Assembly (NCBI RefSeq): GCF_027244095.1
Contig: NC_069661.1
Location: forward strand, 193,535,501-193,599,500
Direction: 5' to 3'
DNA length: 64,000 nucleotides
Source of the DNA: Hemicordylus capensis
Taxonomy: Eukaryota > Chordata > Lepidosauria > Squamata > Cordylidae
Positions within the stretch are counted from its first letter, which is position 1. Every line of letters starts with the position of its first letter. A model generated the notes under the pieces. That model was not told the DNA's origin. It was given only the letters and a program-made list of their open reading frames with translations, and ran no database searches. The position numbers were made by a program, and so were the translations under genes. Positions 1-10,969 of this stretch are shown here, piece after piece.

Positions 1-404
1 TGTTAGTAACAATACTTTTAGAAGAATACTCTTCACTTGTATTTATTGGTTGGCATCCAGACTAAGTTACTCAATAGTACTACTCAGGAGTTTCAACAGG
101 ACTTCCTCTAGTAAATTTAGTCAGGATGTCAGCCACTATGTTTTTGTTCAGTACTTTTATAAGTATGTGCAAATAGTTTTTTGAAAAATAGCCCAATTCT
201 ACAGTGAAGTAATCTCATTCCATCTGACAGATAGATTAGAGTTGTCAAGATTGTCATTAAACAGGTGGGAAATTGGGTTCTAAAATTCTGCCAAGTTACA
301 CAGCAGTAGGTTACCACATTAGATAATAGGAGATTTGTCCTAAACTATAAAGCAAGAGGTCTCAGACTTCATCTAGAGGTGATGTAGAGTTCAGCATCTG
401 ACAG
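1..404. other. Unique AT-rich sequence
   Basis: No repeat, RNA gene or convincing coding frame is visible. The only open frame (62 codons, minus strand) has no recognisable motif. Confidence 0.5.
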
Positions 405-563
405 CCTTCAGGCCAGTTGCAGGGGAGCAACAGCAAGAGAGGGGGCATGCCCTCAGCTCTTGCCTGTGCCCCCCCACCCGGCATCTGGTGGGCCACTGTG
501 TGAAACGGGATGCTGGACTAGATAGGCCTTGGGACTGATCCAGCAGGGCTGTTCTTATGGTTC
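405..563 (+). mobile_element. CR1 LINE 3' tail
   Basis: This is the 3' untranslated end of a CR1 LINE: a GGGGAGCAACAGCAAG segment, a 'gggccactgtgtgaaac' segment, GATCCAGCAGGGCTGTTC, and a terminal TTCTTATG-type motif. The same tail ends the CR1 copies at 8868 and 32859. The coding part is absent, as expected for a 5'-truncated insertion. A 17-bp unit (GGTTCCTACTTGCCAAA) is repeated directly just after it, at about 559-596, probably a small local duplication. Confidence 0.85.
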
Positions 564-929
564 CTACTTGCCAAATTATGGGTTCCTACTTGCCAAACAG
601 AATGTGAAAGTTGGCTGTTGTAACAAACTTTGAGCCAAGCTACTTGAACGGTGAAGCTAGCTTTTACTTCATTTTAAGAGATTATATCAGAAGCGCTTTC
701 ACCCACATGGTTGCCCGGAAATTTTGAGATCAAATAATGAGGCTTTACTTCAGGTTCTGTCCTTAATGGATGCCCTCAATGTATGTCCATTTCTCATCCA
801 CAAGGAGCAGGGCCCTTTCTGGAATGCAGTTATGGAATGCTTGCTCTTTGAACATTTATCTATCCTTTTTCTTGCTTCCGTTCAGAAACAAATGAATACA
901 TTTTTATTCCACAAAATTCTTGAGAACCT
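564..929. other. Mostly unique; possible weak L2 trace
   Basis: Positions 790-905 (ggccctttctggaatgcagttatggaatgct) faintly resemble the L2 3' segment around the NALP region, but the match is too weak to call. The rest shows nothing. Confidence 0.3.
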
Positions 930-2058
930 TGCTACTGGTATTTGTCTTAGTTGAGAAAGCCAAAAAATACCCCAAAGAAGTCAATATGTGCTTTATTGAC
1001 TACAAAAAAGCCTTCAATTGCTTCGCCCATGTCAAGTTGTGGAATATCCTTAGGAAAATGGGTATCCCAGAACATATCATTAGTCTCATGAGAAACCTAT
1101 ACACAGAAGCCACAGACCAGATGGAACATAGTGAAACAGATTCATTCCTGATTGACAAAGGAGTAAGGCAAGGCTGTATACTTTCTCCTTATTTATTCAG
1201 CTTATATGCTGAACATATACTGAGAGAAGCTGGACTGGAAGAAGATGAGCGTGGTTTTAAAGTTGGAAGAAGAAACATCAATAACCTGTGCTACGTTGAT
1301 TACACCACTCCGGTAGCTGAGAATGTGGATGATCTGCAAGTTCTAGTAATGAAAGTCAAGGAGCACAATGAAAAAATAGGACTACGACTTTAAGTCATAA
1401 ACTAATGACAACGGGTACAGCAACCAGTCTCAGCACTGATAATGAAAACATTGAAGTGGTGGATAGGTTCTGCCTTTTAGAATTGACCATCAACTGTAAA
1501 GGATCCAGCAGTCAAGAAATACGCCACAGATTAGCACTTGGTAAGATTGCAATGAAGGTCTTGGGGAGGATATTTAGATGCTTTGATGTATCTATACCCA
1601 CAAAGAATAGAATAGTTTGGACAATGGTTTTTCCCATGACACTCTAGGGATGCGAAAGCTGTACTTTGAAAAAACAAGATAGAAAAAATATTGATGCTTT
1701 TGAACTTTGGTGCTGGAGAAGACTTTTGAGGATACCATGGACAGCCAGGAAAATGAATAAATTGATCATAGAACAAATCAATCCAGAATTTTCACTCGAA
1801 GCACAAATGACCAGGCTCAAACTATCATACTTCGGACACATTATGCGAAAATCCAGCTCCCTTGAGAAGTCCATAATGCTGGGGAAGGTTGAAGGAAAGA
1901 GAAGAAGAGGTCGACCAGCAGCAAGGTGGATGGACTCGATTACGACAGCAATGAATGCACCACTGAGAGACTTTAAAGGCCAAGTTGAAGACAGATCATC
2001 CTGGAGAGAATCTATCTGTGTGGTTACTAAGTGTCGACACCAACTGGACAGCACTTAA
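920..2058 (+). pseudogene. BovB reverse transcriptase remnant
   Basis: Three blocks make up the decayed BovB pol. At 920-1393 are RT motif A (FIDYKKAF), motif B (GVRQGCILSPYLF) and a motif C that reads YVDYTT where BovB normally has YADDTT. The catalytic box is therefore altered and the enzyme would be dead. A frameshift lies between 1393 and 1405. The second block (1405-1647) ends in a TAG at the place of the expected YGCES tyrosine. The third block (1666-2058, same frame) carries the C-terminal region with DAFELWCWRRLLRIPWTAR and RRRGRPAARWMDSI. The first ATG at 920 is not a real start, because the element is truncated upstream. Confidence 0.88.
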
Positions 2059-2083
2059 TCAATCAATCAATCAATCAATCAAT
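930..2083 (+). mobile_element. BovB (RTE) LINE, 3' half
   Basis: This is a 5'-truncated BovB element, a non-LTR retrotransposon of the RTE clade. It holds the second half of the reverse transcriptase, the C-terminal region, and a 3' simple tail of (AATC)n at about 2056-2083. BovB is common in squamates and supplies the machinery that mobilises Sauria-type SINEs. No clear target-site duplication was found. Sequence decay (at least one frameshift and one in-frame stop) suggests an old copy. Confidence 0.9.
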
Positions 2084-3400
2084 AGAAATGCAATCTAGCT
2101 TCTTTAAAATCAATGGGAGTTTTATCTGTGTTTAAATGGGATGCAAATCACCTTGAGTTTTTAGTGCATTGTCCACCCTAAGTTTTGAGTACAGCAGGAT
2201 AGAAATCCAAATAAATACATAAATAGCATAAACCAGACTGCTGCGCATCATTAATGATCTTTGTGTAGAAGATAAATCTTGTAGTGAGACAATGACTTCA
2301 TCAATCCTTATTAAAAATGAAAGATTAGTAGTAGTTAACCTGATTAAAACATCATCACAGCAAATAGCTGCTGCTGCTTTGTTGTTGTGTTTCATAGGTT
2401 TTCTGGCAAATGAACCTTTTAAATGATTGACCTTGTACACAAATCTAAGCCTATTATCAAGTGAAAGCTGTCATAAGGAAAGCTAGCTAGATTCATTTTC
2501 AAGAGGTGTCCATTGTATCTTTAATGAAACCTTGAAACATACGTTTATGGCCAGCTGTAAAGTGTTGCTGTAACTGACACTGGCATTGCAAGATTTCTCC
2601 CCACACCCTATTTTTTGTAGTCAGGTTTAAAAAAAATTAAGAATTCATGTTTGGAATCATGATCTCGGATTTAGTCTCTAGGGTGCTAATACTACCATTG
2701 GCATTGCAGACATAAACTGCATAATTATGCTGCAGTGGTGTTTTCTCTAGACTGAGTGGCTGAGCTGCAGCGTGTGCAATCCGATGCTCCTAGTACCTTG
2801 GGGAATTTTCTCATAGCTTGAAATTAATCTCTTACAGCTGCCTTGGTAAAGCAGGTGAAAAGTGAAAATAATTATCAAAGCTCTGTGACCTCTGATAATT
2901 GTGTGAAATCCTCAGAATATGGGCTGACAGAGGTTGCTAACATAGCTTGCAGTTTGCTGAAATGACATGCTGCTTAAAATAGATAGCAGCACAGATATTT
3001 TTTCTTGAAAGGGTAGGTAATCAATTCTGCAGGCTGGGGAACAGTCCCCTCTTTTCAAGGCATTCCCTGAATGAATGGCTCATGCAGCAAATTCAAAGGC
3101 CTAAAACATACCGTCAACAATCCACAGGGGCACATGCCCTAGATCTCTGTCCGCGCGGCAGTTTCCTGCTTATTTCCTCTCGGAACCTGTCAAACCCATA
3201 CATTGGTTTTTAAATTATCCTGAATTTAAAAGGAAACACTGTTCAATATGGCAATGCTATACCAGTAAAGAGCAAATGGTTGACCGCCCCCCCACCCCCG
3301 CAATTCAAATCCAGAAGTCCTGGTTCACCTTAGTGAATCACACTCGTAGTTTGGGGCTTCCAAATATTGGTACTGCACTCATTAACATGAGTAGTACCAG
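2084..3400. other. Unique sequence, possible conserved noncoding stretch
   Basis: No element is recognised. About 2820-3000 has the look of a conserved noncoding element: a balanced, non-repetitive run with several ATTA/TAAT-type cores. I cannot test conservation here. Confidence 0.3.
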
Positions 3401-3404
3401 TAAT

Positions 3405-3543
3405 ATGCTTATTTTTTTACTGCTTTTTAACTGCGTTTTTACTGCTTTTATTGTATGTTTTAATTTTTGTAAACCGCCTTGGGGTTTTCTTTTAACGAAA
3501 GGCGGTATAGAAATGTAAAAATAAATAAATAAATAAATAAATT
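3405..3543 (+). mobile_element. L2 LINE 3' tail
   Basis: It has the typical L2-type 3' end: TTTTTGTAAACCGCCTTGGG, then GGCGGTATAGAAATG and an (AAAT)n tail. No coding sequence is present. Confidence 0.75.
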
Positions 3544-3747
3544 ATCATTTCTCTTGTTTGTATTTATGTATTTTTCAGCTTTTACTAGTCAATTGCTCTT
3601 CCAATTGCTTAGTCTTGTATGCTAATATCCATATTGCAGTTAGTCTTTGGGATGCTTTGGGTATGTTAGGGAAAGCATGGCTTGCATGATCTTATGGCCA
3701 ACTCCCCAAGTAATCTTAGGGCCAACTCTTAAGTTAATAGAAGATAG

Positions 3748-3946
3748 GGATGAGGCCATAGCTCAGCGACAGAGCATCTGCTTTGCATACAGAAGGTCCC
3801 AGGTTCAATCCTTGACATCTCCAGATAGGGCTGGGAAAGACTCTGGCCTGAAATTTTGTAAAAGCTACTGCCAATCATTACAGACAATATTGAGCTAGAT
3901 GGACCAGTTGTCTGAGTTGGTAGAAGGCAGCTTTCTGTGTTCCCGT
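3748..3946 (+). mobile_element. tRNA-Ala-derived SINE with CR1-like tail
   Basis: The first about 70 bp resemble tRNA-Ala with a TGC anticodon region (TAGCTCAGCGACAGAGCAT as A box, GCTTTGCATAC, and GGTTCAATCC as B box). The body is followed by GAGCTAGATGGACCAGTTGTC and GGCAGCTTTCTGTGTTCC, which resembles the CR1 3' end and suggests mobilisation by CR1. A second copy lies at 34262-34466. Confidence 0.85.
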
Positions 3947-4087
3947 GGAATGTTTATCAAAAAAGAAGTGCAGCTATCACATTATATATCTAAATTCCTT
4001 TCCTATCTCAGGACAGGTTACAATGTATCATCTCATTTTCTCCCCTGATAATAACCATATGAGGAAGATTAGGCTATGATATAATTT

Positions 4088-4453
4088 TATTATTTATTTA
4101 TTTATCTATCAAATTTGTATACCACCTCAAATTTCCATCTCTGGGCAGTTCACAACATAAAGCAAGTTAAAACACAAAATAATTTTTTAAAAAAACACAA
4201 TTTAAAACCACAATAAAATTAAAAAGCTTGGATGAAAAGATAAGTCTTTAGGGACTTTTAAAAAGTTGTCAGAGATAGGTAGGCTCATTGCACTCAGGGA
4301 GTGCATTCCAGAGTCTTGGGGCAGCGAGAGAAGGCTCGTCCCTGTGTGGCCCCCACATGGGCTGGTGGCAGTTGCATTCCCATTGAGATCATCCAAGACC
4401 TCTCTGGATGATCTCAATGGGTGATAGGGCTCAAAGCAAAGAAGATGTTCTCT
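4088..4453 (-). mobile_element. L2 LINE 3' end
   Basis: A minus-strand copy with an (AAAT)n tail, the GCCCAGAGATGGAAATT segment, and decayed C-terminal coding sequence (read in reverse, the TLGMHSL..SS region). It is 5' truncated. Confidence 0.8.
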
Positions 4454-4456
4454 AAT

Positions 4457-4862
4457 TATTTTATTAACATCCTACCCTTTGTATCCTACCCTTCTTCCAT
4501 CCTGAAACTCAAGGCTGGATACATGGAGCTCTCAGGCTCTCTCTCAGCCTGGACCAGGCCTGGACCTATTTAGCAAGGTATCTGTATCATGTGATTTCAC
4601 CATGCCATAGGAAATAATGCCCATGGGAAAACATTGCCCTGGGCAAATAACCATTTGCAATTAACAATAATTGCCCTTATGTGCCAATAAGACAAATAAG
4701 CTATCATTTTCAAGGAAATAATTATTCTGGGAAATATCTGGCCTTCAGAAATAGAGACTTTCCCAAGGCCATCCTGTGAGTGGGCATGGATTTGGATCTG
4801 GCTCTTCCACTGACAAAACCAATCCCTTCATCCACTTCACCATATTAACTAACCCAATTGTG
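4457..4862 (-). mobile_element. Old SINE(s), tail plus MIR-like body
   Basis: 4457-4535 resembles the 3' tail shared by squamate tRNA SINEs (reverse of a 'gtatccagccttgag...gggtaggat' tail). 4640-4862 resembles the tRNA-derived head and core of the same type or of MIR (CTTTCCCAAGGCCATCCTGT, GGATTTGGATCTGG). They may be two parts of one diverged element. Confidence 0.45.
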
Positions 4863-5822
4863 CAAAATACCTATCATGTTTCAGCTTTCATAAACAGAGA
4901 ATCTGAATGCAGTAGCCTCCGATGGAGGTAAGCTTATCATTTTTATCCTTCTGTTAACTACCATCTTGATTGACTTGTTCTGTAAGACAGTTATGGACAT
5001 GTTGTTTCCTCAGGAATGATGATAGTTCCTTAAACCTTTGGCTGCAGGAAACACAGATGTCTTTCTTTCAGGTACTACTTCCATTGCAGAGAAACCCAAA
5101 AATCACAATTCAGTGTCATTGGCGAAGTTTAATTCTACACCCAGCATGCATTTCCATTGCCACTGTGATTGCTCTATGTAACATGACTATGTAGTTCTAG
5201 CCCTGTTCGGGCATTTTTAAAATGTAGGGATTCTGTACTTGCTTATTATATCCTCTAGAGTGTGCTCTGAAGTCCTGCCCACATGCTGATGTGCTCAGAA
5301 GCTCTGCTCCATTCTGTCCATGGTTCAGTGGTGCAGCCAGGAAACAAGAGGTACGAGTTCTGCTCTGTCCCCAGTGGCCCCATTGTGTGAGCACTGCACA
5401 CGCCAGTGATGCTGCTTGCGTGTAATGTCATATGCACATGGGTGTGGCCTGATCACCTGAGGGTCTGCGCGAGCCCTCTAGAGTGCCCTCTAGAACTAGA
5501 GTGCTTTCCCTCACTGAAGGGAAAGCAAGGGAAATAAATGCACCCAGCCAGCAAACACCCACTGGGAATGAGCTCTGGAGGGCTCGTGCAGTTACTCCGG
5601 AGACCAGGCCATGCCCATGTGCACGTGATGTCATACACAAAAGAGTCAAACACAACTTCCAGAATTTATTCCTAGCCAGTGTTTCCTAGTTGGGTGCATT
5701 TATTTCCTGTCCTTTCCCTCCAGCAAAGGAGAGAAAGGGAAATAAATGCACCCAGCCAGCCAATGCAGACTGGGAATAAACTCCGTAAGGGCTTGCATGA
5801 GCCTTCTATGGCTTGCGGCTGG
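4863..5822. repeat. Uncharacterised stretch with direct and inverted subrepeats
   Basis: The unit GGAAATAAATGCACCCAGCC occurs at about 5530 and again at about 5740, within a roughly 200-bp direct duplication (5500-5600 and 5700-5800). An inverted copy (GGGTGCATTTATTTCC) lies between them near 5693. No transposon ends were recognised. Confidence 0.5.
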
Positions 5823-6012
5823 GTTTATTTATTTTTATTTTATTTAACATATTTTTATACCTCCCAAACCTTTCGTCTCTGGGCAGTTTACAACAAAATT
5901 AAAGAGTAAAACATTAATTAAAAACAAAAACAAAAATTTAAAAGCAAGGAATTTAAAACACAATTTAAAATTTTAAAACAATATTCTAAAAACAACATTA
6001 AAACAATCAAAA
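5823..6012 (-). mobile_element. L2 LINE 3' tail
   Basis: The reverse complement of the L2 end is seen: an AT-rich (TTTA) run, then CCTTTCGTCTCTGGGCAG, then degenerate A-rich sequence. It is truncated. Confidence 0.7.
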
Positions 6013-6061
6013 CATGGTTTTTGAACCCATCTGCTCAATGGTGTCTCTCCCTGACATGGTT

Positions 6062-7051
6062 ACAGAATGGAGCTAGGTCCTTGTTCCCATTCTCCTTAAA
6101 ATCTACATGAAGCTGCTGGACCTGGTCATCCATCGATTTGGGTTAAGTTTTCATCAATATGCTGATGATACTCAGCTTTATATCTCTACTCCTGTCCAAA
6201 CAGGTGATGCCGTTCATGTGCTGGCTCAGTGCCTAGAGGCTGTCAGGACCTGGATGGGCCCAAACAATCTCAGGCTCAATCCCTCCAAGACCAAGTTGTT
6301 CTTGTTCAGTTTGCAATCTGGTCAATTGCCATGCGTGAGTTTATCTCTTGACGGGGTTGTGCTTCCCTTGACACATACAGTTCATGATCCGGGGGTCCTT
6401 CTGGCTTCGCGGCTCCTGCTTGAATAGCAGGTGGAGGCCGTGGCTGGGGGTGCTTTTGCCAGGCCCTGGCAACAGTAACTCATGCCTTTGTTACCTCTCG
6501 CTTGGATTACTGTAACACGCTCTGCCTAGGGTTGCATTTGAAAACAATTTGGAAGCTTCAACTAGTCCAGAATGCAGCAGCCCGCCTCCTCATGGGTGGC
6601 CGTAGATTTCATAGTGTTACACCTCTTTAATGGTCGCTGCACTGGTTGCCTGTTCGCTTCCGGGTCCAATTTAGTGCTGGTTCTCACCTACAAAACCCTT
6701 ATGGGCTTAGCACCTGTATATCTTTGGGATTGCCTCTCTTGGCCAGTTGTATCCTGTCCTGTGAGGTCTTCTGAGTTGGCTCTCCTTAGTGTCCCGGGCC
6801 CTGGTGTAGTGAGTGGTGTCTGGGCCCATAGGAGGGCCTTCTTTGTGGCCACCCCACTTCTTTAGAACACCCTTTCCATTCAGCCCCCTCCTTAGTAGCT
6901 TTTAAGGCCCTTCTCAAAACCGACCTTTTTTGCCAGGCGTTTGCCCTTTAATTTTTTAAAAATTATTGCTATTGTTATTGTTCACGGCCTAGAGTCTTTG
7001 GAGGAGGTGGTATACAAGAAAGTTTAAACAAACAAACAAACAAACAAACAA
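6062..7051 (+). mobile_element. L2 LINE, C-terminal half
   Basis: This 5'-truncated L2-type LINE begins inside the reverse transcriptase and ends in an (AAAC)n tail at about 7027-7051. The frame at 6107-6427 keeps an intact RT motif C (QYADDTQLY) followed by LRLNPSKTK, matching the L2 RT. The downstream C-terminal region (QNAAARL-like at about 6565, LHWLPV-like at about 6630, LVLTYKTLMGLAPVYL at 6690-6720) is broken by frameshifts. This is a different subfamily from the other L2 copies in the window, judging by its GGCCTAGAGTCTTTGGAGG end. Confidence 0.85.
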
Positions 7052-7606
7052 GGCTCTGCAGAAAATGTTGTAAACATTGGCAGCAGGGATGGAGCTTCTA
7101 ATAATATAGGACGCAGGGCTTCTGACCAATGGAGCCATTCTCCCTGGATCTTGGTTTCCAGCAGTACTCCCATGGCTACCAGGAATCTCCTCCCTGACCT
7201 GTGCTGGGCGTGGGCGCCAATGGAGATTCCTCCATGCCAGCAGCTCGGTGCTTGCCAATGGAAGAGGCTCTCTTGGCACGCACGGGCAGGCTGCTGCTCC
7301 ACCCAACAATCAGCTGTTTGGCAGGTGGGGGTTGGCTGAATCAGAGCATTGGGACTGTGCGCTGCCGCCTCTCTGCCTGACTTCCTTCCTGTCCAACCAC
7401 CAATGTCTAGCTCTTTGGGGCAGCAGGAGGGTGTGGGAAGCCAAAAGGGGCAGAGGCAGAGCAGCTCCAGGGAGTGATGAGTACTGCACAGTGTGTGCCC
7501 ACTACTACCTGAGATTGCCGCCTTCTCCCTGCTGGTGTCCCCAGAGTCATCCTGGGTCCTTCAACTGCTCTCTACTCCAGCCAGGTTTGTCTCACTGTGC
7601 AACCAT

Positions 7607-7607
<1 letters not shown>
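7052..7607. other. GC-rich unclassified sequence
   Basis: A short inverted pair (AGGAATCTCC at about 7182 and GGAGATTCCT at about 7221) suggests a decayed DNA element, but no terminal repeats or target duplication were found. Open frames here show no motifs. Confidence 0.3.

Positions 7608-7657
<50 letters not shown>
7608..7657. repeat. (TG)n microsatellite
   Basis: About 25 uninterrupted TG dinucleotides. Confidence 0.98.
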
Positions 7658-7660
<3 letters not shown>

Positions 7661-7744
7661 TTACAGAAGTACTGATCTGCAGTGAGTTTTGTCAGGAACC
7701 ACCATAAGGTTCTTGACAAATCATTAGGTTCTTGAAAAAATAAA

Positions 7745-8868
7745 TAAATAAAGGAGAACCAGAATGACTTCTACAAGGGCAAGTCTTGCCTCATTAAACT
7801 TTTGGAGTTCTTTGTGAGTGTCAGGAGTAATAGCAATAGCAATAGCACTTACATTTATATACCACTCTATAGCCGAAGCTCTCTAAGTGGTTTACAATGA
7901 TTTTAGCATATTGCCCCCAACATTCTGGGTACTCATTTTACCGACCTCGGAAAGATGGAAGGCTGAGTCAGCCTTGAGCCCCTGGTCAGGATCGAACTTG
8001 TAACCTTCTGGTTACAGGGCGGCAGTTTTACCACTGCGCCACCAGGGGTAGATGAAGGTGATCTGGTTGACATTGTAACTTGGACTTTCAAAAAGCTTTT
8101 GACAAATTTCTCAGCCAAAGGCACTTGAGTAAACTTGGCAGCCATGGGAAAAGAGGACAGGTTCATGTGTGGTTGAAGAACAGGAAACAGAGGGTATGAA
8201 TAAAGGCATTGGGAATATGGATGGCATCCTGATGACAAAGCAATGACCGCAATGTTGAAATATGGGAATTGTGGAGGGGTGCTTAGCGGACATGTTGTGA
8301 AACTGTTTCAGCGTGTAATCTGGAAAACGCCCTGGAATATCTTCCTTATGAAGCAAGGCTACAGCATCTGGGGCTTTTTAGTTTGGTGCGGAGACATGAT
8401 CGAGGTGTATAAATTTATGCATGGAGTTGAGAGAGTGGACAGAGAGAATTTTTTGTCCCTCTCTCATAGCACTAGAATCAGGGGTCATCCCATGAAACTG
8501 AAGGCTGAGAAATTTAGGACCAAGAAAAGGAAGTACTTTTTCACACAGCATGTAATTATTATATGGAATTCTCTGCCACAGGATGTGGTGATGGCTACTA
8601 GCTTAGATGGCTTTAAATGGGGCTTAGACAAATTCACATAGGACAGGTCTATCAATGGCTGTTCGTCTGGTGGCTATAGGCCACCTCCAGCCTCAGAGGC
8701 AAGATGCTTCTAAATACCAATTGCAGGGGAGCAACAGCAAGTGAGAGGGCATGCCTTCACCTCTTGCCTATGGGCTTCTCAGGGGCTTCTGGTGGGCCAT
8801 TGTGTGAAACAGGATGCTGGACTAGATGTGCCTTGGGCCTGATCCAGCAGGGCTGTTCTTATGTTCTT
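7745..8868 (+). mobile_element. CR1 LINE, 3' half, with internal loss and a SINE insertion
   Basis: The copy begins in the RT (NQ-DFYKGKSCLIKLLEFF-type text) and continues after a SINE at 7828-8048 with the motif A neighbourhood. The RT core then gives way at about 8190-8310 to sequence I cannot align to CR1. It resumes in the C-terminal domain, where the frame at 8243-8641 includes MHGVERVDRENFLSLSHSTR and NSLPQDVVMATSLDGFK. It ends in the CR1 3' UTR, with GATCCAGCAGGGCTGTTC and a TTCTTATGTTCTT terminus. It is about 1.1 kb against roughly 4.5 kb for a complete element. Confidence 0.88.
7828..8048 (-). mobile_element. Sauria-type tRNA SINE inserted in CR1
   Basis: On the minus strand it begins CCCCTGGTGGCGCAGTGG (A box region), has GAAGGTTACAAGTTCGATCC (B box), and continues through GACTCAGCCTTCCATC and GGGGGCAATATGC. 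It ends with GTGGTATATAAATGTAAGTG and (CTATTG)n. The last part matches the BovB-borrowed tail of Sauria SINEs. It lies inside the CR1 RT. A clear target duplication was not found. Confidence 0.85.
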
Positions 8869-8884
8869 TGAAAAACCATGGGGC

Positions 8885-8907
8885 GTGTGTGTGTGTGTGT
8901 GTGTGTA
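8885..8907. repeat. Short (GT)n run
   Basis: About 10 GT repeats just after the CR1 end. Confidence 0.85.
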
Positions 8908-8986
8908 GAGGATGCTTATTTTGAAGTGGGGGGCATAATCTCATTAGGTTCAGGGTCCAAAATTACCCTGCTGCACTCCTACTTCT
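8908..8986. mobile_element. Possible hAT element end
   Basis: The segment reading CAAAATTACCCTGCTGCAC..ACTTCTG resembles the right end of the hAT family at 56798-57049 (AGAATTACCTAGG..TACTTCTG). The other end is not found. Confidence 0.3.
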
Positions 8987-9033
8987 GACAAACATCTATT
9001 GGCTAATATCCATTTCATCACTATTAATGTCAT

Positions 9034-9125
9034 TTTGTTTGTTTGTTTTTACATTTTATATCCTGCTCTTCCTCCAAGGAGCCCAGAGCGGTGTACTACA
9101 TACTTAAGTTTCTGTCATGTCTAAC
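9034..9125 (-). mobile_element. tRNA SINE 3' fragment
   Basis: The reverse complement of the squamate SINE tail (TCTTCCTCCAAGGAGCCCAG, GAGCGGTGTACTACATACTT). It is the same tail as at 41396-41628 and 58350-58457. Confidence 0.75.
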
Positions 9126-10410
9126 ATAGCATTTTTAAGTGTTTTTTTTAAATTTTCATATATTTAGTCCTATGCAGGGTGAGTGCTTTTCTGCTTTATG
9201 GCACGAGTACCCATGTAATCCTTTAAATATTTTTTTAAAATGGTGAACTTATGCAAGGATATACCCTCTCATACAACCATGTCCGCTATTCAGAACCTTT
9301 TCTTCTTTAATTTCTTTAATTAATTTTTCTTCTGCCATCACCCTTTAATATCACTATTTATTTTTCTTTGTTTATTAGGAAAATAGAGTTTACTTCTGCA
9401 GGAAGTCTAGCTCCCCGCAGAAAGATTTTCCTCCTGCACTATGTTTAAATGGTTGCCGTACTGTCCTTTGAGGATCAGGCCTAGTGGAAGGGTAGTGCAG
9501 AGAAGAGAAGGAAACAACTGTCTTTACTCCTAAAAATAAACATTTGTACAAGTTCTTCATCTTGAGCAATGGCCGGCTGATATGCTACAAATCTCTGCTT
9601 TCTATGCCTATGCTACATTTTGCTGTTTTTGCCCTAATATCAGCCACTTCTTGCGGTGGAGGGGGGGATCAACTGTGCCGATTGTGAGGAAATTAGCTCC
9701 AATTTACTAACTCTGTGATTCCAGTGTCTTTTACTCCCTGAAGTATTACATTGATTGTTGCAATCAGCAAGGGAATAACATTCTGCCAGGCAAGAGATTG
9801 TTGAGTCTCAAACCTGCCTAGATGGATCAGATAGAAAAATTCTATAGTGCTTTGGAAATTCAAATGCACACTGAGTTGAGTATCATATAGTAAGTGATGA
9901 AATATCCAAAGATTATCTGCCTATTGTAGAGGGTTTTTTTTCCATCTTGCTCTACAGCATTTGGTGCAATTGTTAAAGACAAGATAATGAGCTAGATGTA
10001 TCATTTACTATGATAATTTCCCCCCTTTGCTCAGATAGAAACTATTTCATTCATAGGATGTATCCAACTAGAATTCTCAAAACAGCACACATTTATAGCT
10101 TATGTGTATGCGCCAGTACACTCCTTTGATTTACTTTTAGAATTTAACTGGAATTTTAAAGAGAACTCACTGATGAACATAGAATCTAGGAAAAATAAAG
10201 TTCTTCAAAATACTAACCTTTTAAAAAAGTTATATTTTATATCATAAGGGGGCCATTGTTCCCCTTGCCTCTGTAAGCTTATTTTTGCTGCAATAACACC
10301 CAATGTTGTTTGCACTGAAAAATAGCAATGCTGTAGTTCCCAAAGCATTAGATATATGAGAAATGGAAAGTGTGTACAGTGTTGTCCAGTGGCTGTCTCC
10401 ATTGTATTAT
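9126..10410. other. Unique AT-rich sequence
   Basis: No recognisable element or gene is seen. Confidence 0.45.
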
Positions 10411-10618
10411 AATAATAACTTTATTTATACGGCCACCCCATAACAAATTGTTCTCTGAGTGGCTCACAAAACAATAAAACAGTAAAATAAAATATACAAT
10501 TAAAAGCACATTAAAGCAAAAACAACAACCCAAAACCTACCAACAGATATAACAAAAAAGAGAAAAAGTGTTTAAAAACATTTAAAAGCATTTTAAAAGC
10601 CTGGGTGTAATAATAATA
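10411..10618 (-). mobile_element. LINE 3' tail
   Basis: In reverse it shows a tail reading GAGCCACTCAGAGAACAATT, a 'ggtggccgtataaataaagt' type end, and TTATTAT repeats. It fits an L2-like or other LINE 3' end; the clade is uncertain. Confidence 0.55.
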
Positions 10619-10911
10619 TGTAACACTATTTTGCTTGGAGCACATTCATACTTCCAGCTGAAGGAAGAAACTAGAAAATTGTATATCAGGCAATGAGAAC
10701 TTGTGTTTGCCAAACAGATAATTTAGGACACTATAAAAATTAGAAGTCATGCTTTCAATTTGTGTTTTGTAAATTTTAATTGCCCTATCCAAGGCTGGAT
10801 ATTAGCACAATTATATATGACTTGGATAAAATAAGTTGGCCCAAGACCTCAGTGTGCCTAATGGTATCCCCCCTCGTGTGCACCCATCTCCCCCATCAAA
10901 TGCCACCACTC

Positions 10912-10914
<3 letters not shown>
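10619..10914. other. Unique sequence
   Basis: No recognisable element is seen. Confidence 0.4.

Positions 10915-10968
<54 letters not shown>
10915..10968. repeat. (CA)n microsatellite
   Basis: About 26 CA dinucleotides. Confidence 0.98.

Positions 10969-10969
<1 letters not shown>

Noticed and set aside
129-317. 62-codon minus-strand open frame
   Set aside because: No motif, no family resemblance, and ordinary length for chance in AT-rich DNA.
3748-3820. Functional tRNA-Ala gene
   Set aside because: The head is imperfect, is followed by a SINE body and tail, and recurs elsewhere as a SINE.
6014-6060. hAT right end near 6054, sharing GAACCCATCTGCTCAAT with 52215
   Set aside because: Only one short block matches; no left end and no 8-bp duplication were found.
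7608-10968. Clustered microsatellites as a CRISPR-like array
   Set aside because: They are plain dinucleotide repeats with no spacers, and the genome is a vertebrate's.
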